Shown: positions 18,435-27,794 of the stretch, piece after piece | Numbering within the stretch: position 1 is the first letter of the stretch | Layout of the letters: each line of letters opens with the position of its first letter | Source of the DNA: an uncultured Granulosicoccaceae bacterium | Lineage (GTDB): Bacteria > Pseudomonadota > Gammaproteobacteria > Granulosicoccales > Granulosicoccaceae | Assembly: GCA_937951345.1 (NCBI GenBank) | Contig: CALFCF010000009.1 | Span: 62,001-126,000, forward strand | Direction of reading: 5' to 3' | DNA: 64,000 bases | Made by a program: the position numbers and the translations under genes | Notes under the pieces: model-generated | Told to the model about the DNA's origin: nothing | Seen by the model: the letters and a program-made list of their open reading frames with translations, nothing else | Databases searched by the model: none

Positions 18435-18900
18435 TCTGGCTGACCGTACCGTGATTAAAACATGGTTGGAAAATCTGGCGTCATCTGACAGCGAATCTGT
18501 TCTACCTGAGCTGGATGTCGATAGAATAACCGTACACCTGCTGATCGAAGTTGCCCGTGCGGACTTTGCAATTGAAGAAGGGGAGCTGGCCGCAGTTGCT
18601 GATGCCGCCAGTCAGGCATCTTCACTATCGCGCACTGAGATTGACCAGATTGTTGATAATGCTGTGGCTGAGGTTGGCGATAATGTGTCCTATCACGAAC
18701 ATATCGCGTTTATTAATGACAAATTTTCGTTTGATCAAAAACGGGAGTTGCTTGAAAAAATGTGGCAAATTGCGTTTGCGGATGATCAGCTTGATAAATA
18801 CGAGGAAGCGTTTGTCCGGCGTTTTTCTGATCTGATCTATATGAAGCATCGCGACTTCATACAAGCTAAACATCGTGTGCTCAATACATTGCGTAGTTAA
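18415..18900 (+). CDS. TerB-family protein
   Basis: A 161-residue all-helical protein resembling the TerB/TerB-like fold. It contains HLLIEVARADFAIEEGEL, LSRTEIDQI, the FSFDQKRELLEKMWQIAFADDQLDKYEE block and the ending RDFIQAKHR, which are the family's acidic helix pairs thought to bind metal. Start is uncertain: TTG at 18415 overlaps the upstream gene by 20 bases, while GTG at 18451 gives MIKTWLENLAS. Neither has a clear ribosome site. Most stand-alone homologues are not linked to tellurite resistance; no ter operon is present. Confidence 0.8.
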   Translation: MIGLKRSLADRTVIKTWLENLASSDSESVLPELDVDRITVHLLIEVARADFAIEEGELAAVADAASQASSLSRTEIDQIVDNAVAEVGDNVSYHEHIAFINDKFSFDQKRELLEKMWQIAFADDQLDKYEEAFVRRFSDLIYMKHRDFIQAKHRVLNTLRS

Positions 18901-19036
18901 TAGCCATTTTTTTTGCTTTAAAGGAATTATCTACTTAGACGGAATGGGTTTTATGGTTGGCATATTTGCTCGGATGGCATTAATGCTGTTACCAGGGACT
19001 TTTAATTCATACATACATGTATCTTAGAGAAAACAT

Positions 19037-20338
19037 ATGCCAGTGGATTACGTAAAAAAAGCCGCGAGAACATCATCAAGTGATGTGACAGATGTGCGTG
19101 CTACCGTGCAGGAAATGCTCGACGAAATTGAAGCGAATGGCGAAGATGCTGCGCGCGAGTACGCTAAGAAGCTGGATAAGTACACTGGCAATATGATCCT
19201 GACTGATGAGGAAATTGCTCAGGCTTGTGACAAGGTTTCTGACAGACTTAAATCCGATATTCAGTTCGCTCACGACAATGTCAAACGCTTTGCTGAAGTG
19301 CAAAAAGACACACTGCGAGATACTGAAGTGGAAATCGTGCCTGGACTTATAGCAGGTCAAAAAACTATTCCATGTCGTGCTGCCGGTTGTTACGTGCCTG
19401 GTGGTCGTTACAGTCATATCGCGTCTGCGATTATGACCGTGACTACTGCAAAGGTAGCGGATGTTGGTCACATTGTTGCGTGCTCACCACCTCGGCCGGA
19501 TACGGGTATCGCGCCGGCAATTGTTTACGCTGCCCACATTGCAGGTGCAGACACAATATTAGCCATGGGAGGTGTGCAAGCGGTGGCCAGCATGGCGTTT
19601 GGACTGTTCGGTTTACCAAAGTCGGACATATTAGTTGGCCCAGGAAATCAATATGTTGCCGAAGCCAAGCGTATTCTTTTCGGTCGTGTGGGCATCGATA
19701 TGTTCGCTGGTCCGACTGACAGTCTGATACTTGCAGACGAGACGGCTGATGCTGAGATAGTTGCTGCTGATCTTGTGGGTCAGGCAGAGCATGGATATAA
19801 CTCACCGGTATGGCTGGTGACCAATGACCGGTCACTTGCGGAGACCGTGATGAAGCGTGTGCCACAACTGATCGATGATTTGCCGGATACCAATAAAACC
19901 AATGCGGCAGCCGCCTGGGCTGACTACGCTGAAGTGATTGTTTGCGATACCCGCGAAGAGATGGCGCAAACATCTGATGATACAGCGCCGGAACATTTAA
20001 CCGTGCAGGCGAACGATCTTGACTGGTGGCTGAGTCGTTTAAGTTGTTACGGGTCGTTGTTTCTCGGTGAAGAAACTACAGTTGCCTATGGTGATAAAGC
20101 GTCCGGACCCAACCATGTACTGCCAACATCGGGGGCAGCTAAGTACACAGGTGGTTTGTCAGTCCACAAGTACATGAAGGTTGTTACCTGGCAGCGTGCA
20201 ACCCGTGAGGGTGCCAAATCTGTCGCCGAAGCAACTGCTCGTATATCCCGCCTTGAAGGTATGGAAGGGCATGCACGAACTGCCGATATTCGGCTGAAAA
20301 AATACTTTCCTGATGAAAAGTTTGATCTGTCTGTCTGA
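19037..20338 (+). CDS. HpsN-like dehydrogenase (histidinol dehydrogenase family)
   Basis: A 433-residue zinc- and NAD-dependent dehydrogenase of the HisD fold. The segments GCYVPGGRYSHIASAIMT, VGPGNQYVAEAKR, FAGPTDSLILAD and GQAEHG are present, with catalytic E-H in APEHLTV. Metal-ligand positions are in YGDKASGPNH and EGMEGHARTADI. The sequence tracks HpsN (R-2,3-dihydroxypropane-1-sulfonate to sulfolactate) more than true HisD: it has the long AQ/RRFAE-VQK helix and the YTGGLSVHKYMKVVT ending, and there are no his genes nearby. Substrate is inferred. The hpsO/hpsP partners are not in the window, so a different polyol substrate is possible. Confidence 0.85.
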   Translation: MPVDYVKKAARTSSSDVTDVRATVQEMLDEIEANGEDAAREYAKKLDKYTGNMILTDEEIAQACDKVSDRLKSDIQFAHDNVKRFAEVQKDTLRDTEVEIVPGLIAGQKTIPCRAAGCYVPGGRYSHIASAIMTVTTAKVADVGHIVACSPPRPDTGIAPAIVYAAHIAGADTILAMGGVQAVASMAFGLFGLPKSDILVGPGNQYVAEAKRILFGRVGIDMFAGPTDSLILADETADAEIVAADLVGQAEHGYNSPVWLVTNDRSLAETVMKRVPQLIDDLPDTNKTNAAAAWADYAEVIVCDTREEMAQTSDDTAPEHLTVQANDLDWWLSRLSCYGSLFLGEETTVAYGDKASGPNHVLPTSGAAKYTGGLSVHKYMKVVTWQRATREGAKSVAEATARISRLEGMEGHARTADIRLKKYFPDEKFDLSV

Positions 20339-20349
20339 GCAGGCGGCAA

Positions 20350-20631
20350 TCATGGATTAAAAATCAAATAGTTTTTTTCTGAATCCGGAACTGCTCTTGA
20401 GAGTGAAAAAACATTGCCCGATGATTTTGTGTCGGTCGCGCTATCCGCAATTGCGTTTTCCTGTAACCATTGGCGGGCAATGTCCCATTTCTCAATGCAA
20501 CCTACACTGTGATCGCAACCCGGTGTTACCTGAGCCAGCGCAGCATATAGCGCTGTTGACTTGTCCTGACGAAATTGTGTAGCACAGCCGGAGATTCCGA
20601 TGCAGAGTGAGAGTAACAGCAGTTTTTTCAC
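20350..20631 (-). CDS. Small putative lipoprotein
   Basis: A 93-residue predicted lipoprotein starting with GTG. The signal peptide MKKLLLLSLCIGISGC ends in a lipobox with Cys at residue 16. The mature part has two cysteines (PGCDHSVGCIEKW) that could form a disulfide. It resembles no family I can name. It is convergent with the HpsN-like gene, with only 11 bases between the stops. The ribosome site is weak. Confidence 0.65.
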   Translation of the reverse strand: MKKLLLLSLCIGISGCATQFRQDKSTALYAALAQVTPGCDHSVGCIEKWDIARQWLQENAIADSATDTKSSGNVFSLSRAVPDSEKNYLIFNP

Positions 20632-20758
20632 GGGTAGCTCGCAAATAGAATGAGTATTAATCCATTGGTGTCAGATTGATTGAATTCGTTGCATGTTTTT
20701 TGACGAGAAAAATCTATCGTGATCAGTAAATTCAGCTATTGGACATTTTGTTGTCAGC

Positions 20759-21667
20759 CTATTTCTTGCTATTAATAAAACGAGCAATCTCCTGCAACGA
20801 TTCACTGGCTTCCGGGTACTTATCGTAATACTCGAACACGTGCCATAGGCCATCCCAGACACGGCATTCGGCTTCAACACCGCTACGCAGTAGTTGACGG
20901 TGCAGTCGTAAACACATACCTAGCAGCAAATCACGCGTACCCGTTGTAATGAATGTGGGTGGTATATTTTGCAATGTGCCGAACAACGGTGACAGAGCCG
21001 GTTCAGCCAGATCCCGCCCCGGTGCATAGACAGCGGCGATTTCGGCAATGCGTTCGGGGTGTAATGTCGGGTCTGCGTTAGTTGTAGGTTCAAATAATTG
21101 GGTATCGGTTCGCAGGTCCACAGCAGGTGAAAGCAATGCCAGTGCTTTGGCTGGAGGAAGTTGTCGGGCTGCACTTTGTTGTGCGATCAGAAGTGCCAGG
21201 TTACCGCCGGCGGATTCACCTGCCAGAAAGAGTGCCTGTGTTTGTTCCTGTGCCAGATGTTCGTACACAGTCATACAGTCGTCGGCAGCAGCAGGCGCAG
21301 GATGTTCCGGCGCCAGCCGGTACCAGGGTGCGATAACTTCAAGCGAACAATATTCAGCCAGTGCGCCGATTATCGGTAAATCATCGTACGGACTGCCGCT
21401 GATAAAACCGCCGCCGAAAAAATATAACAGGATGCCTGCCGGATCGGTGTTATCGGACGCTACCACTCGATCACATCTGATTCCGTTTATTGTCCATTCT
21501 TCGCGTTTCAGGCGATGGCGCTTTATCGCACGTTCTGCAGCCGGGCTCTGGACAGCTGTAATTTTCTCGCGAATTTTTTCTATGGACGAAAAATCGGTGG
21601 GCGTGATGTCCGATACCCAGGACGAAAGAAATTCTTTTGCTTCTGGTGAAAGGTCTGGTCCAGACAC
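20759..21667 (-). CDS. Alpha/beta-hydrolase esterase, hormone-sensitive-lipase family
   Basis: A 302-residue esterase. Catalytic triad: Ser152 in GESAGG, Asp246 in TTGTRDLLL and His276 in LWHVFEYY. The oxyanion-hole motif is normally HGGG but here reads F84-G-G-G (YFFGGGFISGSP), an unusual replacement of the histidine. DYRLAPEHP-type motif is present as YRLAPEHPAPAA. It probably hydrolyses short-chain or aromatic esters. The start is GTG preceded by GAGGTAACC. It lies next to an ABC ATPase gene on the same strand (57-base gap). Confidence 0.88.
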   Translation of the reverse strand: MSGPDLSPEAKEFLSSWVSDITPTDFSSIEKIREKITAVQSPAAERAIKRHRLKREEWTINGIRCDRVVASDNTDPAGILLYFFGGGFISGSPYDDLPIIGALAEYCSLEVIAPWYRLAPEHPAPAAADDCMTVYEHLAQEQTQALFLAGESAGGNLALLIAQQSAARQLPPAKALALLSPAVDLRTDTQLFEPTTNADPTLHPERIAEIAAVYAPGRDLAEPALSPLFGTLQNIPPTFITTGTRDLLLGMCLRLHRQLLRSGVEAECRVWDGLWHVFEYYDKYPEASESLQEIARFINSKK

Positions 21668-21724
21668 GGTTACCTCGGGCGTAAATGAGTTCGCTACATT
21701 GCTGTCAAATCTGATGTACTTGTA

Positions 21725-22927
21725 CTAATGATGAATCAGGTTGCCATCGGATTTTGCAAACAACAGACAATCTGCGCCATCGATACCCAGCGCCACAGGG
21801 TCACCGATATGTAGAGATTGAAGTGCTGGCGGCAGTTCGTCAAAAGGTTTGTTGACGGCAATACGAATAGTTACCCCCGGTGTGTCAGCCATATTTTCGA
21901 ACAGTGTGGTCGACTGCTGCAGGTCTGCGTTGCTCGTGTTGTTATTCGCATTATTTGGTGAGGATGCATTTACTGCATCGCCTTCATTTGTCGTGTTCAA
22001 TTTGACGGTGATTTGTGTGGTCTCACCGAGATTTTCAATTGCGAACACCGATGCGCAAAGGTTTTGGGCAGGTTGATCGCCGGATTCACATCGCACATGA
22101 CTGGCACGAAATCCCAGCGTCACCTGTCCTGTGTGCGTCTGGGGTAGGCCGGTTACACGTAAACCTGATCCACTGAAGACACCGCCGGAAACATAGCCGT
22201 TAACCAGATTCATCGGTGGTGAGCCAATAAACCCGGCGACGAATGTATTGGCGGGACGTCTGTACACCGCCTCGGGTGTATCGTGTTGTTGTATGACGCC
22301 ATCGTTAATCACTACAACGCGATCTGCAAGCGTCATCGCTTCTTGCTGGTCGTGCGTTACGTAGATGGTCGTAGTGCCAAGTTGATGTTGCAGATTTCTG
22401 ATCTCTGCTCGCATGGAAAGGCGAAGTTGTGCGTCGAGGCTCGAAAGAGGTTCGTCCATAAGAAACAACCGAGGCTCTCTGACCATAGCGCGTGCCAGCG
22501 CGACGCGTTGTTGCTGCCCGCCGGAAAGTTGCGACGGCCGCCTGTCAAGAAGTTCTGTCAATTGAACCCGGCTTGCAGCCTGCTGTATACGGGCATGTTG
22601 TTTATTCGTTGGAATCTTGCGAACTTTAAGCGGGAAGCAAATATTTTCATAGACTGTCATGCTCGGGTACAAGCCATAGTCCTGGAATACCATTGCGATA
22701 TCGCGTTCTGCTGGCTGCAGGTGATCGATTCGCTTGCCATCGATGCAGATCTCGCCGGCTGAAAGTGGCTCTAGCCCGGCAATCATACGTAGAGTGGTCG
22801 ATTTTCCACATCCGGAGGGGCCGACGAAAACGACAAATTCACCTGCCTCTACAGACAGGTTGAGGTTATTAACAGCGGTAAGCTGCCCCCAGAATTTAGT
22901 GACGCCATTTAGCGATAGACTTGCCAT
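21725..22927 (-). CDS. MalK/UgpC-type ABC transporter ATPase (orphan)
   Basis: A 400-residue ATPase of the carbohydrate-uptake CUT1 class. Walker A is GPSGCGKST (36-44), Q-loop [11 protein letters not shown], signature LSGGQ (134-138), Walker B FLMDEP (155-160) and the switch His in [10 protein letters not shown]-terminal TOBE/OB regulatory domain follows from about residue 240, with an Asn/Ala-rich stretch ([15 protein letters not shown]) around residue 320. No permease or binding-protein gene is adjacent, so it may energise a transporter encoded elsewhere, as MsiK does in some bacteria. Confidence 0.9.
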   Translation of the reverse strand: MASLSLNGVTKFWGQLTAVNNLNLSVEAGEFVVFVGPSGCGKSTTLRMIAGLEPLSAGEICIDGKRIDHLQPAERDIAMVFQDYGLYPSMTVYENICFPLKVRKIPTNKQHARIQQAASRVQLTELLDRRPSQLSGGQQQRVALARAMVREPRLFLMDEPLSSLDAQLRLSMRAEIRNLQHQLGTTTIYVTHDQQEAMTLADRVVVINDGVIQQHDTPEAVYRRPANTFVAGFIGSPPMNLVNGYVSGGVFSGSGLRVTGLPQTHTGQVTLGFRASHVRCESGDQPAQNLCASVFAIENLGETTQITVKLNTTNEGDAVNASSPNNANNNTSNADLQQSTTLFENMADTPGVTIRIAVNKPFDELPPALQSLHIGDPVALGIDGADCLLFAKSDGNLIHH

Positions 22928-22983
22928 GCGTCTTAGGGGATGCGGTTGCTTCGTGGATGAAACAGCTTGATAAACACAACAGC

Positions 22984-24636
22984 TTAAAGGCTGCCAAGTG
23001 CTTTTGCCTGCTCTCGCAGTTTAAATTTCTGAATTTTACCTGTTGAGGTTTTCGGAAGGTCAGTAAAGATTACTGTTTTAGGGCATTTAAAATGGGCCAT
23101 GCGCTCCCGACAGTACGCAATGATTGCCTGCTCGTCTGTTTCGGCACCGCTACGCAAACCAACAAATGCACAGGGTGTTTCACCCCATTTATCGTCCGGT
23201 CGGGCTGCCACTGCTGCCTCGGCGATATCCGGATGTGTGTAGAGCAGGTCCTCTATCTCTATTGACGAAATATTTTCGCCACCAGAGATAATGATATCTT
23301 TTGAGCGATCGAGTATACGCAGGTAATTGTCGTTATCAATAACGCCAAGGTCACCGCTGTGAAACCATCCACCGTTAAATGCCGCGTCCGTCGCTTCCGG
23401 ATTTTGCAGGTATCCGCGCATCACAATATTGCCACGAAACATAATCTCGCCAATGGTTTCGCCATCGCGAGGGACTGGTTTCAGGGTTTCCGGGTCCAGT
23501 ACGTCAAGCCCTTCAAGTAATTGATACCGAACCCCTTGCCGTGCTTTGAGACGGGCACGCTCTGCTGCCGGTAGGATGTCCCATTCTTTTCGCCATGCAC
23601 AGATAACCGCAGGCCCGTAAGTCTCAGTCAGTCCATAGACATGCGTTACATTGAAGCCGATGGATTCAATTTTCTCCAGCACTGCTGCCGGTGGTGGCGC
23701 TGCTGCTGTCATCATATGAACTGTATGCTCGAGTGGCTGTTGCTCTGCCTTGGTAGCATTGCAAATCATACTCATAATAATTGGCGCACCGCACAGGTGC
23801 GTGACTCGATGTTCGGCCAGCGCTTTATAAATGTTTGCTGCGCAGATGTCGCGCAGGCAAATGCTGGTGCCGGCTATTGCGGCCAGCGACCACGGAAAAC
23901 ACCACCCGTTGCAGTGGAACATTGGAAGCGTCCAAAGATAGACGCTTTCGTGCGGCATGGTCCAGCCACTGATATTGCTAACGGCATTGAGATAAGCGCC
24001 GCGATGATGATAGACCACGCCTTTAGGATTTCCGGTCGTGCCTGATGTGTAGTTCAGCGAGATCGCCTGCCATTCATCAACCGGTAGCGACCATTTAAAC
24101 TGACTGTCTCCTTCTGCTAGCAGGTCCTCATAGCTAACGCTACCAACAGGTTTTGTTGATAGCACATTGCTCATCTCGGAGTCTTCAATATCTATAACCA
24201 GAATTTCATCTTCATCGGATGCACGCTCGATCAACGCGAGTGCGTTTACCGCCACTTCAGAGAATTCTCTGTCAACGATCAGAACGCGACAACCGCCATG
24301 TTGCAGAATGTGTGCGATAGTCTTGGCATCGAGGCGGGTATTGATCGTGTTCAACACTGCATCACACATCGGTATTGCATAGTGAACTTCGAACATTTCC
24401 GGGATGTTGGGTGCGATAACTGATACTGTGTCACCCATGCCAACGCCACGCGAGGCTAGTGCGCTGGCCAGTCGGGTACAGCGGTTCAGTGTCTCAGCCC
24501 AGGTATACCGTCGGGCACCGTGTATTATCGACGGCAAATCCGGGTACACGTCAGCGGCACGCTGCAGGAAGCTGAGCGGGCTTAACGGCGTATAGTTGGC
24601 CTGATTTTTATCAAGGTGCGCTTCGTAGCGATTCAT
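22984..24636 (-). CDS. Acyl-CoA synthetase (AMP-forming)
   Basis: A 550-residue adenylate-forming ligase. The P-loop-like motif is YTSGTTGNPKGV (about 190), the A5 motif is YGLTETYGPA, A7 is GWFHSGDLG, A8 DRSKDIIISGGENISSIE, and the catalytic lysine is in PKTSTGKIQKFKLR. It matches the medium-chain/3-methylmercaptopropionate-CoA ligase (DmdB-like) group rather than the long-chain FadD group. GGAGG precedes the ATG by nine bases. It could feed the DmdC-like dehydrogenase encoded at 6.7 kb, but that link is inference. Confidence 0.92.
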   Translation of the reverse strand: MNRYEAHLDKNQANYTPLSPLSFLQRAADVYPDLPSIIHGARRYTWAETLNRCTRLASALASRGVGMGDTVSVIAPNIPEMFEVHYAIPMCDAVLNTINTRLDAKTIAHILQHGGCRVLIVDREFSEVAVNALALIERASDEDEILVIDIEDSEMSNVLSTKPVGSVSYEDLLAEGDSQFKWSLPVDEWQAISLNYTSGTTGNPKGVVYHHRGAYLNAVSNISGWTMPHESVYLWTLPMFHCNGWCFPWSLAAIAGTSICLRDICAANIYKALAEHRVTHLCGAPIIMSMICNATKAEQQPLEHTVHMMTAAAPPPAAVLEKIESIGFNVTHVYGLTETYGPAVICAWRKEWDILPAAERARLKARQGVRYQLLEGLDVLDPETLKPVPRDGETIGEIMFRGNIVMRGYLQNPEATDAAFNGGWFHSGDLGVIDNDNYLRILDRSKDIIISGGENISSIEIEDLLYTHPDIAEAAVAARPDDKWGETPCAFVGLRSGAETDEQAIIAYCRERMAHFKCPKTVIFTDLPKTSTGKIQKFKLREQAKALGSL

Positions 24637-24778
24637 CGAATCCAGCCTCCGGTTACAGGGTATTTTAGCATTCGAACGGCTGTATTTTGTTTTCGTACAA
24701 TCACATTTTTTACATCAGCAGGACGCGTTACTTCTTTTTGGCAACCCGTTGACCTGAATGCATCAAATAAATCAGTAA

Positions 24779-26038
24779 ATGAATAAAGAGCTAAACCATG
24801 GGCCGTTGGCTGGTGTCACGGTGATTGAAATGGGGCAACTGATTGCCGGACCTTTTTGTGGCCAGATGCTGGCCTGGTTTGGTGCAACTGTTATCAAGAT
24901 TGAACCTCCGCGCAAGGGGGATCCGTTACGCAGCTGGCGGGCACTTGATTCCGACGGTACGTCCTATTGGTGGCGTAGTCATGCGCGCAACAAGTTTTCC
25001 GTCACCTTAGATCTGAATAAACAGGCTGGTCGTGACCTGGTTACCCAACTATTGATCAAAGCTGATGTACTTGTAGAAAATTTCCGCCCAGGCAAACTTG
25101 AATCTTGGGGGCTGGGCCCTGAAGATTTAAAGGTTCACAATCCGGCGCTCGTTATCACGCGGGTATCCGGTTATGGACAGGACGGTCCGTATCGATCGCA
25201 ACCGGGGTTTGCATCAGCGTGCGAGGCTATTGGTGGCCTTCGATATATCAATGGCTATCCGGATCGTCCACCGGTTCGACCCAACCTCAGTCTCGGAGAT
25301 ACCCTTGCCGGTATGCATGCTGTCATCGGTACTCTGCTTGCGCTTTATAATCGCAATCAATCGGGTGAAGGTAAAGGGCAGGTTGTGGATGTGTCGATAA
25401 TGGAGTCTGTCTTTAATATGCTCGAAGGTGTTGTGCCGGAATACTCAGGTGCAGGTCTTGTGCGTGAGCCATCGGGGTCCACGTTGACAGGTATTGTGCC
25501 GACCAATACATACAAGTGTCGGGATGGCAAGTATGTTGTTATCGGCGGCAACGGGGATTCCATTTTTAAACGATTAATGGTTGCCGTCGGTCGCGTCGAC
25601 ATGGCGGAAGATGAGCGGCTCAGTACAAATCCGGGACGGGTCGCAAACGAAGCGGAGATCGATAATGCATTGCAAGCCTGGGCATCGTTACATAACAGTG
25701 CTGACTTGCTTTCGATACTGGCAGATGCTGAGGTACCGGCAGGTCCTATCTATTCGGTTGCTGATATGTTTGAAGACGAGCATTACCGGGCACGAGGGTT
25801 ATTTGAAAAAGTCAGCTACGAAAAAGAAACAACTGGTGAGTCTGTTAATCACGATACAACGGCTACCGATACCGCGACACTGGAAATCCCGGCGTTACAT
25901 CCGCGTTTAAGTGATACGCCCGGCCGAACTGAATGGGCAGGTCCACAGTTGGGTGCAGATACCGATTCAATACTCACTTCCATGCTAGGTCTTTCACAAG
26001 AAGAACTGCAGAATCTTAAGACGACCGGAGTCATATGA
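24779..26038 (+). CDS. CaiB/BaiF family CoA-transferase
   Basis: A 419-residue class III CoA-transferase. The N-terminal GVTVIEMGQLIAGPFCGQMLAWFGATVIKIEPP and the segment VLVENFRPGKLESWGLGPEDL carry the CoA-binding core. The catalytic Asp region is around PVRPNLSLGDTLAGMHAVIG. It moves CoA between carboxylic acids. It is followed one base later by a CHMI-like gene, so the two are almost certainly co-translated. The acid substrate is not readable. Confidence 0.92.
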   Translation: MNKELNHGPLAGVTVIEMGQLIAGPFCGQMLAWFGATVIKIEPPRKGDPLRSWRALDSDGTSYWWRSHARNKFSVTLDLNKQAGRDLVTQLLIKADVLVENFRPGKLESWGLGPEDLKVHNPALVITRVSGYGQDGPYRSQPGFASACEAIGGLRYINGYPDRPPVRPNLSLGDTLAGMHAVIGTLLALYNRNQSGEGKGQVVDVSIMESVFNMLEGVVPEYSGAGLVREPSGSTLTGIVPTNTYKCRDGKYVVIGGNGDSIFKRLMVAVGRVDMAEDERLSTNPGRVANEAEIDNALQAWASLHNSADLLSILADAEVPAGPIYSVADMFEDEHYRARGLFEKVSYEKETTGESVNHDTTATDTATLEIPALHPRLSDTPGRTEWAGPQLGADTDSILTSMLGLSQEELQNLKTTGVI

Positions 26039-26039
26039 T

Positions 26040-26432
26040 ATGCCGCATCTGACCATTCAATACTCAGCCAATGTTGAGGATTCGCTTGATGTTGGCGATT
26101 TCTGTCGTGAGATGCACCGTGCCATGCTCTCGACGGATGCATTTCCTCTGGCTGGCATGAGAGTTCGGGCTTTTCGAGCCGACTATTCAGAATTAGGTGA
26201 TCAGTTGTCGCAAAACGGATTTATCGACATGGTGTTGCGAATCGGTGAAGGCAGAAGCGCGGAAAAGAAACAACAAGTAGGCGAACTGGTTTTTCAAAGT
26301 GCAGAGGCTTTTTGCGAACAAGTGCTTAATGCACCTCATTTCGCATTGTCACTTGAAATCGTGGAGATAAATAAAGCGTACAGCTGGAAGAAAAACAGTA
26401 TGCATCCACGGTTAGTTGCAAAGTCTGGCTGA
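26040..26432 (+). CDS. CHMI-like tautomerase (5-carboxymethyl-2-hydroxymuconate isomerase family)
   Basis: A 130-residue protein of the tautomerase superfamily. After removal of the initiator Met, the catalytic Pro1 begins PHLTIQYSANVE, the hallmark start of HpaF/CHMI. The family isomerises unsaturated keto-acids in homoprotocatechuate breakdown, but no other hpa gene is nearby. It sits one base after the CaiB-type gene. The pairing suggests an uncharacterised route in which a CoA-linked unsaturated acid is tautomerised. Confidence 0.85.
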   Translation: MPHLTIQYSANVEDSLDVGDFCREMHRAMLSTDAFPLAGMRVRAFRADYSELGDQLSQNGFIDMVLRIGEGRSAEKKQQVGELVFQSAEAFCEQVLNAPHFALSLEIVEINKAYSWKKNSMHPRLVAKSG

Positions 26433-26880
26433 AAAGTCTTGATTGCAGGTTAGCGGATGGCGAGGTTCAAAACTTATCAGGTCGGTGCCTGATCAATGCG
26501 GAGTCTCTATCCGGAATCGTTGTCCGTTGTATCGACTTTGTATCAATGAAAATAAACAGCAATCAAAAACAGAACCGGAGCGAGCCGCTAGCGTAGCACT
26601 GGCATGTCAACAATAGTGCGCTACTGATAATGACCGCGACTGCAGCTCGCGTTCGATAGAGCGAGATGCGTCGGTTGTCTGATGGATGGAATAATTTGCT
26701 ACGATCAGAATGTGAATTAATCGTGACACAATGTTTTACCTGAAGCGGTTTGCGATAAGCTGGCTTTGGTGTAACTTCTGTATTGAGATAAAGGTTGGCC
26801 TGCTGCCTGACCGGCAAAATAGCGTCAAAAAGCATGCGCACAGTATTCACAGCACTTCCTATTCAAAGTACTTCCTTATC

Positions 26881-26919
26881 AACTGATAATTTTCCGGATT
26901 TCAGCTCCGGAAAACAGTT
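26881..26919. other. Two-step hairpin
   Basis: TTTTCCGGA (26890-26898) pairs with TCCGGAAAA (26906-26914). AACTG (26881-26885) and CAGTT (26915-26919) extend the stem around a one-sided bulge. No T tract follows on either strand, so a terminator role is doubtful. Confidence 0.45.
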
Positions 26920-27442
26920 GATATGGGTAATGTAAATACACATCAGGCGCAACTAACACTAAATAACCGACAATTAACCAGTTTATGGTTACATACACTT
27001 GGTTACATCAACTGTCCGTTAACCGTTCCATATTGCCAATCACTCAAGGTACGGGTATACAACAATCACAACTACCCACAACATACCTTATCGGGACACA
27101 GCAAATACAACTCCCGAGACTTGTGAACCTCTGGCAAACCACCCGATTTATCAGTTCCGGCAATAGCCGGGTAGATTCAATCAAGAGTGGTTACTACATT
27201 GTCTTCCCTGCTTCCCTCACTCTGGAACAACCCTACCTGAGTCATATCAGGATCCAGGACTTCATAAGAAAGTGGCAACAGGCCTGCGTTGAGTATACAC
27301 ACAAAGTCGCCAACTGCCACGATTCAGTCGCTTGTAGTAATATTAGGTGATATATCGTATTGACAGCCGTCAGCAATCCTGAAGTGATGGGCGCTCAGGC
27401 AGTTGTTCGAAAATTCTTTGTAAATCAAGTGTTTCAAAGAAT

Positions 27443-27458
27443 TGACACCTTGGTGTCA
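27443..27458. promoter_or_regulatory. TGACACC-TT-GGTGTCA dyad
   Basis: A perfect 7+2+7 inverted repeat whose left arm overlaps a TTGACA -35-like hexamer (27442-27447). This is the arrangement of an operator on a promoter. No gene is seen directly downstream, so its target is unknown. Confidence 0.35.
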
Positions 27459-27715
27459 GCGAATTTAGTGCTGCCCCGAGGGTTCGGCAATGGCTCAAGC
27501 CAACCAAAGTGACTGCATAGACTGTTGCAAGTGCTCGACTAACACACTGATTGGCTTCGGAAAAGGCGGTGCTCTGGCAGGCAGCCGCTTGAAATGACCT
27601 TTGTTAGGGTGAAAAAAGGCTTGTTGTTCGTGCATCCCTTCATCTTCGCAAACAAGGTGCAACAGTCTATGCACCCAGTTTGGAAGCCAATCCGGGTTGA
27701 TTTTTCCTCGAAATA

Positions 27716-27744
27716 CACAAGAGCGGGCAAATACCGCTCTTGTG
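27716..27744 (-). terminator. Hairpin after the large lipoprotein gene
   Basis: CACAAGAGCGG and CCGCTCTTGTG form a perfect 11-bp stem with a 7-base loop, 51 bases beyond the stop of the minus-strand lipoprotein gene. The following minus-strand bases (TATTTCG) are only weakly T-rich. Confidence 0.6.
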
Positions 27745-27794
27745 CTTATCTATTCAGCCGTGACAACACGGCATGTACTTCAGTCTGATGAAGG

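Larger units (their letters stand above)
26433..27794. other. 1.36-kb region without a supportable gene
   Basis: Several 60-120-codon frames exist, but none has a ribosome site, a family resemblance or normal coding composition. The text from 26930 to 27350 is rich in CAA/ACA words, unlike neighbouring genes. It contains a hairpin at 26881-26919, a dyad at 27443-27458 and a terminator-like hairpin at 27716-27744. It may be decayed mobile or regulatory DNA. Confidence 0.5.

Noticed and set aside
18415-18900. Tellurite-resistance locus
   Set aside because: Only a lone TerB-like protein is present; no terA, terC, terD or terE neighbours.
27125-27134. GAACCTCTGG as a remnant end of element B
   Set aside because: Only nine bases match and the following bases diverge; there is no partner end or duplication.
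26985-27350. 121-codon plus-strand frame
   Set aside because: No ribosome site, odd composition and no family resemblance; treated as non-coding.
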